Part shown: positions 1 through 7,599 of the stretch, piece by piece
How the letters are laid out: each line of letters opens with the position of its first letter
How positions within the stretch are numbered: position 1 is the stretch's first letter
Assembly: GCA_964489405.1 (NCBI GenBank)
Contig: CAZAYL010000026.1
Location: 1-13,462 of the forward strand
Length of the DNA: 13,462 bases
DNA from: CAKVOD01 sp964489405
GTDB taxonomy: Bacteria; Bacillota; Clostridia; Christensenellales; UBA1242
Reading direction: 5' to 3'
The notes under the pieces: model-generated
The model's input: only the letters and a program-made list of their open reading frames with translations
What the model was told of the DNA's origin: nothing
Database searches by the model: none
Translations under genes and position numbers: made by a program

Positions 1-107
1 TTGCACCCGTGTGTGTCGACCCCGCTAAAACTTAGGTTTTATGCCACTTTCGCGCATATCATCAAGTCTTCTCTAAATTCAGACTATTCTCGTTTCCCAC
101 GAAAATC
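1..107. other. Left-edge non-coding segment
   Basis: This stretch follows the stop codon of the minus-strand surface-protein gene. A weak AAAAC/GTTTT inverted repeat at 27-40 has a 4-base loop but is too short, and lacks a proper T-tract, to be called a terminator. I see no gene here. Confidence 0.4.
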
Positions 108-1616
108 TTACTTTGGACCGTTGTCGTAAAAAGACAGTACATAGTATGTCTTGCTTACAGTTGGATTCTGCAAACACCCCACGTCGAGTTCCCCGGTCGC
201 CCAATAATGACAATACACTCCACCAGCCCACTGTCCGTAGTTTCCTCCCCTATATTCATAAAAGTTAAACCCCCACTTTGTCTGCGTTGAGATCAAGTAC
301 AAATTCATACCATCCCCTGCAATAGTTATAGAAACTTGAGTCAAACTACTACTTGTCGCACATTGTGTCCATAGCAACCCGTCTGTTGTACTCGGTTGCG
401 TGGACGCCACAGCATAAGATAATCTAGTAAAATCTACATCTTCGCTTCCAGTAACTTTATCGGACACTAATGTTATTGTAACAACAGCCGTTGTTGAAGA
501 AATAGTTAAATCTAAGTTGCTACTAATCTGAGAGATAATATATGTTGTCACATTGCCAAAGTTTTTGGATGTATAACCTGTTGGCAAACCAGTTACAACG
601 GGTTCATATCCTGTTTGCGTTGTAACATTAAAAGTATATGTTGTTCCTTCAAATGCAAGCATACGCCCATCCGCAATGCATTTATCACTGTTTGTAGTGA
701 GTGCTACACTATAAATTGCACCAGACAAATACTTGCAAAGCGTGGAATTTGAACTTGACAGCGTTGTCAGTCCACTATCATTATATATATAGGCGGAAAT
801 TTCAAGAGTGTTAGAACTATGCGCTGATGAACAACTAAACCCCGCGATAATTGGGTCTAGAAACACTCTTGAATAGTTTGATAATGAAGCGTTTGTTTTG
901 AATGTGAACACTGTGCTATTTGTCACGCTTGTTGTGTCCTTGCTTTGATACTGCAATAACGCTTCATTTGTATTGTTAATAGTTTTAAAATATGTACTAT
1001 TGCCATTATAAGTTATGTCTTGACTTCCATAAAATGTAAAAGTTAATTTGAAATAAGCATTGGCACTCACATTGCTTGCATTCTTTTTCAAAAAAATTTC
1101 AAATGTGTTATTCGTATTAGTTGTAACTATATTTGTAGATGCAGAATCTCCCGCATAGACTGCGTCACTACTTAAAAATAAATTAAAACCTGTTGCACTT
1201 GATGTTGGAGGTAGACTAAAACTTATGACCCCTGTTGCAGTTTTGCTGTCTTTAAGTGCGCCATATGTAAAACCTAATAATAACCCACAGCATAGCATAA
1301 ACATTGCAAAAAGCCACACAAACATTTGCGCGGTATTGCTTTTATGCACTTTTGTGTTAATATTTGTATTTTGCGCACCACTACTACGCGCACACTTGTT
1401 TGTTTTTGCACTAGTTTTCTTACTACTAGTGCAATCATTGCTTTTTAGCAATGATTGCTTGTCATTTTCTTGCGATATTTTGACTATATTTTGAGATTTT
1501 GGGGCATACTTTTGTGCTTGTTGCGATAGCGCTATGCTCGTTTTATCCACATTTTGGGTATTATTTTGTGGGTAAGCTTCATACCCCCCCCCCCATTTGG
1601 TTGAGTGCTTAATCAT
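108..1616 (-). CDS. Signal-anchored Ser/Thr/Asn-rich surface protein, candidate phase-variable
   Basis: I do not recognise a named family. The 502-aa product has a polar, Lys/Ser/Gln-rich N-terminal segment (about 1-96), one hydrophobic segment (about 98-120, FVWLFAMFMLCCGLLLG) and an extracytoplasmic part of about 380 residues. That part is rich in Ser, Thr, Asn and aromatic residues and looks beta-stranded. There is no LPxTG motif or C-terminal anchor, so it probably stays attached by the N-terminal segment. The sequence just after the membrane segment (GALKDSKTATGVISF) resembles the cleavage-site region of SipW-processed TasA/camelysin-type proteins; this is inference only. Around residues 310-375 it resembles a generic bacterial surface repeat. 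ATG at 1614-1616 has an AGGAG site 8 nt upstream (1625-1629). Codons 8-11 lie in an 11-G tract, so a one-base slip abolishes the protein. The reading frame is ON in this sequence. Confidence 0.75.
   Translation of the reverse strand: MIKHSTKWGGGYEAYPQNNTQNVDKTSIALSQQAQKYAPKSQNIVKISQENDKQSLLKSNDCTSSKKTSAKTNKCARSSGAQNTNINTKVHKSNTAQMFVWLFAMFMLCCGLLLGFTYGALKDSKTATGVISFSLPPTSSATGFNLFLSSDAVYAGDSASTNIVTTNTNNTFEIFLKKNASNVSANAYFKLTFTFYGSQDITYNGNSTYFKTINNTNEALLQYQSKDTTSVTNSTVFTFKTNASLSNYSRVFLDPIIAGFSCSSAHSSNTLEISAYIYNDSGLTTLSSSNSTLCKYLSGAIYSVALTTNSDKCIADGRMLAFEGTTYTFNVTTQTGYEPVVTGLPTGYTSKNFGNVTTYIISQISSNLDLTISSTTAVVTITLVSDKVTGSEDVDFTRLSYAVASTQPSTTDGLLWTQCATSSSLTQVSITIAGDGMNLYLISTQTKWGFNFYEYRGGNYGQWAGGVYCHYWATGELDVGCLQNPTVSKTYYVLSFYDNGPK
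1406..1458. repeat. Two abutting perfect inverted repeats inside the surface-protein gene
   Basis: Arm pair one is TTGCACTAGT (1406-1415) with ACTAGTGCAA (1425-1434), giving 10 bp and a 9-base loop. Arm pair two is GCAATCATTGC (1431-1441) with GCAATGATTGC (1448-1458), giving 11 bp and a 6-base loop. They share GCAA at 1431-1434, so the two full hairpins compete for those bases. They encode the polar linker before the membrane segment. Confidence 0.85.
1584..1594. repeat. Homopolymer tract, 11 C (poly-G in the coding strand)
   Basis: Eleven uninterrupted C on the plus strand read as the G-tract in TGG GGG GGG GGG, codons 8-11 of the minus-strand surface-protein gene. Adding one G makes the next codons GTA TGA, stopping after 12 codons. 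Losing one G runs into TAG after 27 codons. Long G/C tracts are rare in such an AT-rich sequence and are classic sites of slipped-strand phase variation. Confidence 0.85.
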
Positions 1617-1688
1617 TTTCTTATCTCCTATTGATGTTTTGTGGTATTACTACCCTAATTTTGGCAATAATTCCCCATTTACAACTTT

Positions 1689-1717
1689 AGTTTATCACAA
1701 TTGCGAAAAAATATCAA
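1689..1717 (-). promoter_or_regulatory. Promoter of the surface-protein gene
   Basis: On the minus strand, a TTGATA -35 box (1712-1717) is followed by a 17-nt spacer and TAAACT (1689-1694). A TGn extension precedes the -10 box. The predicted transcript has a leader of about 65 nt before the AGGAG site. Confidence 0.6.
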
Positions 1718-1874
1718 ATGTTTTTGAAATGATTTCATTTTTTTTGATATAATTACATAAAATTTTTTAATATAGTTTTTTTTTACTTGCTTCATTGCAT
1801 AATGTTCTTTTTATTTATTGGGACAAAAACATTATTATTTGTTTGACAAACCACAATATTTTTGAATAGTTATA
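1718..1874. other. AT-rich divergent intergenic spacer
   Basis: This is the core of the 381-bp non-coding region (1617-1997) between two divergent genes. It holds a small palindrome, TGAAAT-G-ATTTCA (1725-1737), followed by a T-run. It also holds an isolated plus-strand TGATATAAT (1745-1753) without a good -35 box, and an 8-bp inverted repeat ATAATGTT/AACATTAT (1799-1806 and 1828-1835). No gene is visible. Confidence 0.5.
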
Positions 1875-1903
1875 TTGACATAAATTTTTAGGTGTGGTAT
1901 ACT
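1875..1903 (+). promoter_or_regulatory. Strong sigma-A promoter of the TPR-like gene
   Basis: TTGACA (1875-1880), a 17-nt spacer and TATACT (1898-1903) with a TGG extension immediately before the -10 box. The predicted start is near 1910, leaving a leader of about 88 nt. Confidence 0.8.
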
Positions 1904-1910
1904 ATTGCGC

Positions 1911-1970
1911 AACGATTATTTACTTTGTATGTATATAATTTTTATAATGTTTTTAAATTTTATAATCGTT
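1911..1970 (+). promoter_or_regulatory. Leader inverted repeat upstream of the TPR-like gene
   Basis: A perfect 9-bp inverted repeat, AACGATTAT (1911-1919) and ATAATCGTT (1962-1970), brackets 42 nt of AT-rich sequence. The left arm begins at the predicted transcription start and the right arm ends 15 nt before the ribosome site. In RNA it would enclose most of the leader. It could be an mRNA-stabilising stem, a regulatory RNA element or a paired protein-binding site; the sequence does not decide. Confidence 0.5.
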
Positions 1971-1997
1971 CACTTTTGACTATTGAAAGGAGTTATT

Positions 1998-3182
1998 ATG
2001 AATAAGGACGAAAAAGAAAATAAATTAGCAAAAGAGTTGGGTGGGGTAGAAGAAAATGAAATTGCTCTTAGTGACAATGAGAATGTTTCTATTGCAACAA
2101 CTTTGAGAAAAGATGAAACCAAATCTTTGATTGAGAAAATAAGAGATAAAATTAAAAATGACAGACGTCAAAGGCGCATCAATAAGGGAAATTCTATTGT
2201 TAAAAAAGCAAACTTATCTTTGGCCGATAAAAATTTTGATGAAGCTATCTTGTATTTTCAAGACGCAAACACGATATTTTTAGCGCAAAAATATAATAAG
2301 GGTTGCGAGCAATGTGTAGACAGCATTAGTAAATGTTATTATGAGAAAGCACAAAAGTTGACTCTTGATGCAAAAAAACTTGAAAATGAGAATCAATTTA
2401 TTCCTGCCATCAACCTTTATTACGAAGCGAGTAAAAATTATTCGTTGGCAAAATTTAAAAATCACGCTGATATATGCCAAAAGCACATTTACGACTGTTA
2501 TGAAAAATTTGGCGACACTTTTTTTAATAAAGCACTTGATAAATACGAAAATAAAGATTATTCCAATGCTTTGGAAAATTTTTTGAGAGCCAAAAACAAC
2601 TACAATGCGTCCAAGTCTTATTCAAAATACAAGCACTGCGATAATTTGATTTCTCAATGCTACACGCTGAATGCGGAAAAGGAATTTGAACTAGCTAAAA
2701 ATTGTCAAGAATATAACAGCGCAATTAAACACTACGATAGAACCTTGACGTATTACCGCAAGGCGGGAGACCATGAGAAAATAAAACAATGTCAAAGAGA
2801 TTTAACATTATATATATATTCTTATGGAGAAAAATTATATAATAATTCAGATTTTAAAAACGCATTGCCGTATTTAGAAAAGGCGAATGGGTACTTTCGC
2901 GTGATAAAAGACGACGAAATTAAATCAAAATGCACAATGTTGATTGCAGATTGTCTTTATGAGCAAGCAAAAGAAGAAAAAAACAAGAAAAGATATGATC
3001 AAGCTTTGAAAACTTGTGAACTTGCACTTTCTTATTACGAATTAAGTAATTATGATTATGGAATGAACATATGCAAAAAGACATTAGAAGATTTGAATAA
3101 TTTAAATAAAGAATATCACGATGACAATCATTTGACAAATAATAATGAATACTCTAAAGAGTATGACAATCATAGTAAATAA
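1998..3182 (+). CDS. Cytoplasmic TPR-like helical repeat protein with Cx6C motifs
   Basis: The 394-aa product has no signal peptide or membrane segment and is rich in Lys, Asn and Tyr. After a charged N-terminal region (1-65) it consists of about six degenerate helical repeats of TPR type (pattern AI.YY..A...Y). The repeats are marked by Cys pairs seven apart: C106/C113, C160/C167, C214/C221 and C312/C319, with degenerate members at C265/Y272 and C359. Repeat spacing is 54, 54, 51, 47 and 47 residues. The last about 25 residues are polar. TPR folds mediate protein contacts; partner and role are unknown. ATG 1998 is chosen because AAAGGAG (1986-1992) lies 5 nt upstream. The in-frame TTG at 1983 overlaps that site. 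The gene has its own strong promoter and ends at a terminator. Its divergent neighbour is the surface-protein gene. Confidence 0.8.
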   Translation: MNKDEKENKLAKELGGVEENEIALSDNENVSIATTLRKDETKSLIEKIRDKIKNDRRQRRINKGNSIVKKANLSLADKNFDEAILYFQDANTIFLAQKYNKGCEQCVDSISKCYYEKAQKLTLDAKKLENENQFIPAINLYYEASKNYSLAKFKNHADICQKHIYDCYEKFGDTFFNKALDKYENKDYSNALENFLRAKNNYNASKSYSKYKHCDNLISQCYTLNAEKEFELAKNCQEYNSAIKHYDRTLTYYRKAGDHEKIKQCQRDLTLYIYSYGEKLYNNSDFKNALPYLEKANGYFRVIKDDEIKSKCTMLIADCLYEQAKEEKNKKRYDQALKTCELALSYYELSNYDYGMNICKKTLEDLNNLNKEYHDDNHLTNNNEYSKEYDNHSK

Positions 3183-3210
3183 GCACGACAGTATTTAATA
3201 AAAAAATATA

Positions 3211-3256
3211 AAAAAGCATATCTTTGTGTGTTAAATAATCAAAAGATATGCTTTTT
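3211..3256. terminator. Bidirectional Rho-independent terminator
   Basis: A 15-bp perfect stem pairs 3211-3225 with 3242-3256 around a 16-nt loop. A T-run (3252-3258) serves the plus strand and an A-run (3201-3215) gives T's on the minus strand. It sits between the convergent TPR-like and SipL-like genes, so it can end both transcripts. Confidence 0.85.
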
Positions 3257-3277
3257 TTGCTAAAACACAATACTGTG

Positions 3278-4816
3278 TTAGTTTTGTATCTGTCTATAGA
3301 ATACGATTTTTTCGGTTTTATCGCTTGGCAAAATAACCCCTTCATTTTGGAGTTCCAACTCATCGACTTTGACAGATAGTTGTTTTGCGATATCCCAAAA
3401 TGTTTTTCCTTTGGGGACGACATAAAGACAGAGCGCGCTGTTGTTTGTGGTTTTTTCATTCCCGACTTCAATATCACTGACAAGCGTTGTTGATGAATTT
3501 CGGATGACATTAATATTAAATTCAATTTCGGCGATAATATCGAGTTCTTGGGAGCGCTTGATGCGAACGTCGACGCCAATTGGGGTTGCTTTGCTTATTA
3601 TGATATCATCAACACGCAAGTCGTCCAATGCTATTTTTATTGAGAATGGAATTTCGGCGACTATTGATGTATTGTTTTTTAGTTCGGTTTGACGGTCATA
3701 ATTTTGGAAAATAATATTGCAGTATGCAATCCCTTCAATTAGTATAACGTCGCCGTCGACTAGTGTTTTTGTCAAATCTATGTTGTTTATATTATAAGAA
3801 TAAACATTTTCAATTGTTTGGCTATCCTTTTCAAGGATGACGCTGGTGTCAATTTTTTCACTTTTGTTGACACTGCCGACAATATTTACGACGCCCTGTG
3901 TGGTTTTTGTTATGCAAATTTCGTTTGTCGTACTGTATGCGTCGGTCAAACTTGCAATTGTTTTTGTCCCCAAAATGGCGTATTGAACTGACATTGGGTA
4001 ATCTATATGTGCAAGCATATTACCTTCAATGTCTTCGCACACGACTTGAAGTCTATCGGTTAAGATGCTTACATTTGCAAATGCAATAGCGTTATCGCTA
4101 GAATTTTCGAGTTCAAATGTTTGCTTGAAATCATATGTAGCACTTTTACTTGCAAGGGTATGATTGTCATCTAGCGTTTCAAAAATCAGATTATTGACGA
4201 TTAGTCCAAAAATTGTAATTTGATTTTCATCGACTGAAACATCTTTGACTGTTACACACGCGCTACAGTCAAGTACTCTTTCGACATTTTTGCCGAGTTC
4301 CAATTCAAAACTTTCGGCAAAATTCTCTAATTTGCTGTCAAGCAAGGTCGAAATTTGGACTTCGGTCGGCAATACACAAAGCTCATCACTATTACATTCA
4401 ACATATTTTGCTTCATTTTCACAAAAAATACATATTTCAAAATTTAAAACTATGTTTGCTTTGATTTCATCCGCGCTTGTTATTTTGAAATTTAAATCAG
4501 AGAGCACTGCGTTCCCAAGACACCCAAAGTCGGTAGCGGTATCCCCTATATCAATGACGTCCGCAAAGTCGCATTTATTATCGACGACACAATTTGTGCC
4601 ATCTACGTCTTCGTATAAAACTTTTGTATACACCAAGCCTTCTATTTTAATGAATTTACCTTCGCTAATGCATTTTTCAAGCACCGGTGTTGAACTCACT
4701 GCTAAAATCGTTTTTGAATTTGGAGTTAGAATTGAACAATCTAATTGCTTTTGCTTATTGATGACAGTAACTCCATTTAGCGCATTGCACGCGCTTATGT
4801 TTGGTTTGTTGATCAT
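3278..4816 (-). CDS. sipL: SipL-like spore morphogenesis protein (SPOCS/DUF3794 plus LysM)
   Basis: The 512-aa product has no signal peptide. Its body reads as repeated SPOCS (DUF3794) modules, roughly 30-150, 170-290 and 305-430, shown by recurring KIEGLVYTKVLY / LIEGIAYCNIIF-type strands. It ends in a LysM domain (about 462-508) with the typical core PKGKTFWDIAKQL (W474) and a V..L...N segment. This is the architecture of SipL in Clostridioides difficile, a mother-cell coat protein whose LysM domain binds SpoIVA; SpoVID is the analogue in Bacillus. ATG 4814-4816 has GGAGG (4823-4827) 6 nt upstream. The gene shares its terminator with the convergent TPR-like gene. It lies just downstream of veg, an arrangement I recall from clostridia. 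Sigma-E control would be expected, but I found no convincing sigma-E promoter. Exact domain limits are estimates. Confidence 0.85.
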   Translation of the reverse strand: MINKPNISACNALNGVTVINKQKQLDCSILTPNSKTILAVSSTPVLEKCISEGKFIKIEGLVYTKVLYEDVDGTNCVVDNKCDFADVIDIGDTATDFGCLGNAVLSDLNFKITSADEIKANIVLNFEICIFCENEAKYVECNSDELCVLPTEVQISTLLDSKLENFAESFELELGKNVERVLDCSACVTVKDVSVDENQITIFGLIVNNLIFETLDDNHTLASKSATYDFKQTFELENSSDNAIAFANVSILTDRLQVVCEDIEGNMLAHIDYPMSVQYAILGTKTIASLTDAYSTTNEICITKTTQGVVNIVGSVNKSEKIDTSVILEKDSQTIENVYSYNINNIDLTKTLVDGDVILIEGIAYCNIIFQNYDRQTELKNNTSIVAEIPFSIKIALDDLRVDDIIISKATPIGVDVRIKRSQELDIIAEIEFNINVIRNSSTTLVSDIEVGNEKTTNNSALCLYVVPKGKTFWDIAKQLSVKVDELELQNEGVILPSDKTEKIVFYRQIQN

Positions 4817-4966
4817 AATTTTCCTCCGCGTTTCTATAATCTATTATATAGAATAAAAAAATATGACATTAAAAAATGAAAAACACCTTTTTTTCTCCCA
4901 AATTAAGAGAGTTTTGTGGTGGGTGTACTCCATATTTTCTTTTGTTTCTTATATTCCGAGCAAATG

Positions 4967-5248
4967 CTAGGCGTGCTTAGAAAAACTTGTCGCGTCGATA
5001 TCAACATTTCCACAGAGTATATCGATGTAACTGTAGGTTTGCAAGTTCATTGCTTTGTTGGAATTTTTGACGCAATTATTTTGCAGACGAACAACGAATA
5101 TTGATTTATATGTGCTTTCAATAATTGCTTCAAAGTTACTATACTTCTTTCGTCCTTGATTAACAAACATATTGACTTTTTGTCCTTTCAATTTTTCGAT
5201 TTCTTGCTTGATTTGGTCAATTTTTAAGTCATTACTTCGAGTAATCAT
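4967..5248 (-). CDS. veg: Veg family protein
   Basis: This 93-aa protein matches the small Veg family (DUF1021). Its segments line up in order: an N-terminal helix with IKQEIEKLKGQKV (13-25), a GRKK turn (32-35), the strand YKSIFVVRL (47-55) and TYSYIDIL (71-78). Veg is a highly expressed small protein of Firmicutes, reported in Bacillus subtilis to stimulate biofilm matrix gene expression; its molecular activity is unclear. ATG at 5246-5248 is preferred because GAGGTG lies 5 nt upstream, but a GTG directly before it (5249-5251) is in frame and would add one residue. It starts only 39 nt after the upstream carboxypeptidase and has no clear promoter, so it is probably co-transcribed with it. 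Confidence 0.85.
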   Translation of the reverse strand: MITRSNDLKIDQIKQEIEKLKGQKVNMFVNQGRKKYSNFEAIIESTYKSIFVVRLQNNCVKNSNKAMNLQTYSYIDILCGNVDIDATSFSKHA

Positions 5249-5287
5249 CACTACACCTCAAGACAATTATTGACAAACTTTGGTATA

Positions 5288-6442
5288 TTATGCAATAATC
5301 TTTTTGATTGCGTCAAATAGTGTTGCTTTCTCGACATCTTGCTCAGTTGTAATTTTGATTTCTTTAATTACTACTCCATCTTTCAGGATATATGCTGTCC
5401 CGATTCCTTCTCCTGATTTTATTGGCGCGCAGAGATTTTGTTCAATTATAATTTTTGTTGTAATTTCACTTTGCGTTCCTTTCTTTGTGATACAACTATA
5501 ACTTTCGCTAATTATAGGTGTAATTTCCTTGATTTTTGCTTTGGAAATTTTAATTGGGTCTAATTTTTGCCCTTTCTCAAAAATTGTTTTGTTTTCATAA
5601 TTTGCAAATGCCCAATCGAGTAAACTTGCGCTTTCACTAAAGCGTTTTGCTCCACTTTCTGCGCCAATTATTACGGAAATTATGCGCAAGTTATTCTTTT
5701 TTGCACTTGATGCAATGCAATATCCTGCTTCTTTGGTTGAACCTGTTTTGCCTGCATCACAACCAACATAGTAGCGAATTAGTTTGTTTGTGTTGACAAG
5801 CCCTGTGATTCTACCCGACGGATGAACTAAATCTTCCATCCAAATTGTGCTGTAGTCAAAATATAAATCGTGCAAAAGTACTTGCTTTAATAAAATCGCG
5901 ACATCATTTGCGCAAGAATAACCGTCGACTGCTGGAAGCCCTGTTGCATTTGCATAATGCGTCATCGTCATTCCCAACTCATTCGCACGCGCATTCATTT
6001 TATTGACAAATTCTTGCTCGCTTCCTGCGATTGCTTCAGCTAGTGCAACGCTTGCGTCATTGGCGGATGCTACGATTGTACTTTTCAAAAGTTGCTCAAC
6101 AGTGTATTCACTTCCTGCATCTAAAAATACTTGACTACCACCCATTCCTGAAGCGTTTTTGGAAACACCAATTTTTTGGTCGAGTGAAAGCACCCCATTA
6201 TCTATACTTTCCAATGTCAATAAAATAGTCATTAATTTAGCCATACTAGCAATAGGTAACTTTTGCTTTTCATTTTTTGATAATAATATTTCGCCACTAT
6301 TTACATCCATAACAATTGCGGACTTTGCCGTCAATGTGTCTATTAGACCTTCTGCCGATATTGTACATATTATAGGTGCATTTGAAATTAACAAATGAAT
6401 ACTTAAAATTGCTACTGTAATTGCTGTAATAAATTTTTTCAT
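5288..6442 (-). CDS. D-alanyl-D-alanine carboxypeptidase (PBP5 family), first paralogue
   Basis: This is a serine DD-carboxypeptidase of the S11 / low-molecular-weight PBP family, which removes the terminal D-Ala from peptidoglycan pentapeptides outside the membrane. The 384-aa product has a signal peptide (about 1-30). It carries all three active-site motifs: S66-M-A-K69 (nucleophile and base), S126-A-N128 (in place of the more common SGN) and K232-T-G234 followed by Ser. The C-terminal extension ends in an amphipathic helix (ATLFDAIKKIIA), the usual membrane foot of PBP5-type enzymes. ATG 6440-6442 has an AAAGGGG site upstream. It follows the next carboxypeptidase by 17 nt, so the two are almost certainly co-transcribed. 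It resembles DacF; the context next to ytfJ, veg and sipL suggests a role in spore cortex or the sporulating cell wall, but a vegetative role is equally possible. Confidence 0.9.
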   Translation of the reverse strand: MKKFITAITVAILSIHLLISNAPIICTISAEGLIDTLTAKSAIVMDVNSGEILLSKNEKQKLPIASMAKLMTILLTLESIDNGVLSLDQKIGVSKNASGMGGSQVFLDAGSEYTVEQLLKSTIVASANDASVALAEAIAGSEQEFVNKMNARANELGMTMTHYANATGLPAVDGYSCANDVAILLKQVLLHDLYFDYSTIWMEDLVHPSGRITGLVNTNKLIRYYVGCDAGKTGSTKEAGYCIASSAKKNNLRIISVIIGAESGAKRFSESASLLDWAFANYENKTIFEKGQKLDPIKISKAKIKEITPIISESYSCITKKGTQSEITTKIIIEQNLCAPIKSGEGIGTAYILKDGVVIKEIKITTEQDVEKATLFDAIKKIIA

Positions 6443-6459
6443 TATTTTCCCCTTTCTTT

Positions 6460-7599
6460 CTAAAACTTGCTTAGAATATCCTTAATTTTGTCAATTATTG
6501 CGTCTGATTCTATTTTTTCCATAGTGAGAATATTTGTTTCGAACATTAATTTTTCTCCAAAATATACGCGCGCAACGCCAATTTTTGTTTCGGCATTGAT
6601 TGGCGCCTTTAAAATATTGGGCAAATCAAAATCAACGCTAATATTCTCTTTCTCCGCTTTAGTAAGCGGATATTTATAACCTTGTGGATTATAAACACGA
6701 ATTTTATTTTTTTCACCATTTTCCACATTTATGCTACAAATATAATTGTATGGCGAAAGTATTTCGACATTTTCATATTCATTAAACGCTGTATTTAATA
6801 AATTTGCGCTTTCTTCAAACATAGGACCACAATTTAATACTACACAAATCGCCGTCATATTCCCACGCTTGACGGCAGAAACAAGACATCTTCCTGCTCC
6901 TTTTGTGAACCCCGTTTTGACGCCAATGCAACCATTGAGCGAATTGAGTAGACGATTTTTGTTGACAAGATATCTTGTACCCGACTCGCCCCCTCTGATT
7001 TTAATGTTTTTAGTAGAAACAATTTCCGCAAATGTTTTATTTTGCAGTGCTTTACTTGTTATTAAAGCTAGGTCATATGCGGTTGTGTAATGCTCGTCCG
7101 CATCAAGCCCGTGTGGGTTTACAAAATGGCTGTTTTTTGCTCCACACTCAAGCGCTGTTTGGTTCATCAATTCAGCAAATTCTTCAATGGAGTTTGCACA
7201 ATGAAGCGCTAGCGCAACACTCGCATCATTGCCACTGCGAAGCATCAAGCCGTACAAAAGTTCTCGCGCTGACAAAATTTCCCCACTTTTTAGATAAATT
7301 GATGTTCCCTCAATTCCTACTGCTTCATCACTGATTTTAAATGGTTCATCAAGATTTTTACAATGTTTTATCACAGTATATGCCGTTACGATTTTTGTCG
7401 TACTTGCCATTTTGAGTTTTTCATCCATATTTTTACTGAATAAAACTCTACCACTTTCCATTTCTATCACTGCCATCCCGCGCGCACTACAATTTTGCGC
7501 TGAAATTTGGGGCAAATCGATTGAAAATGAATTCAAAACAACCACTACACTCATAATAACTATGAGCGCACACGCAAACTTTGAATGTATTCTCGTCAT
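6460..7599 (-). CDS. dacB: D-alanyl-D-alanine carboxypeptidase (PBP5 family), DacB-like
   Basis: The 379-aa product is a second S11 DD-carboxypeptidase. It has an N-terminal hydrophobic signal sequence (about 8-28). Catalytic motifs are S66-T-T-K69, S122-G-N124 and K228-T-G230 followed by Phe. The C-terminal beta-rich extension ends in an amphipathic helix (IIDKIKDILSKF). Its start overlaps the ytfJ stop as ATGA (7596-7599), with GGAG a few bases upstream inside ytfJ, so translation is coupled. In many clostridia a DacB-type enzyme sits directly after ytfJ, and B. subtilis DacB trims the spore cortex; that assignment is by position and similarity. The gene symbol is tentative, since the tandem paralogue downstream could share the role. 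The motifs differ from the neighbour (STTK/SGN/KTGF against SMAK/SAN/KTGS), so this is an old duplication. Confidence 0.88.
   Translation of the reverse strand: MTRIHSKFACALIVIMSVVVVLNSFSIDLPQISAQNCSARGMAVIEMESGRVLFSKNMDEKLKMASTTKIVTAYTVIKHCKNLDEPFKISDEAVGIEGTSIYLKSGEILSARELLYGLMLRSGNDASVALALHCANSIEEFAELMNQTALECGAKNSHFVNPHGLDADEHYTTAYDLALITSKALQNKTFAEIVSTKNIKIRGGESGTRYLVNKNRLLNSLNGCIGVKTGFTKGAGRCLVSAVKRGNMTAICVVLNCGPMFEESANLLNTAFNEYENVEILSPYNYICSINVENGEKNKIRVYNPQGYKYPLTKAEKENISVDFDLPNILKAPINAETKIGVARVYFGEKLMFETNILTMEKIESDAIIDKIKDILSKF

Noticed and set aside
1225..1494. Plus-strand reading frame of 89 codons opposite the surface-protein gene
   Set aside because: It is the antisense shadow of the membrane segment region, with no ribosome site.
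1983..1997. Upstream TTG start for the TPR-like gene
   Set aside because: It overlaps the AAAGGAG ribosome site that clearly serves the ATG at 1998.
4817..4966. Sigma-E promoter or terminator between veg and sipL
   Set aside because: A CATA-type box and a TATAAT (4843-4848, minus) exist but lack matching upstream boxes; the short stem near 4900 has no proper T-run on the minus strand.
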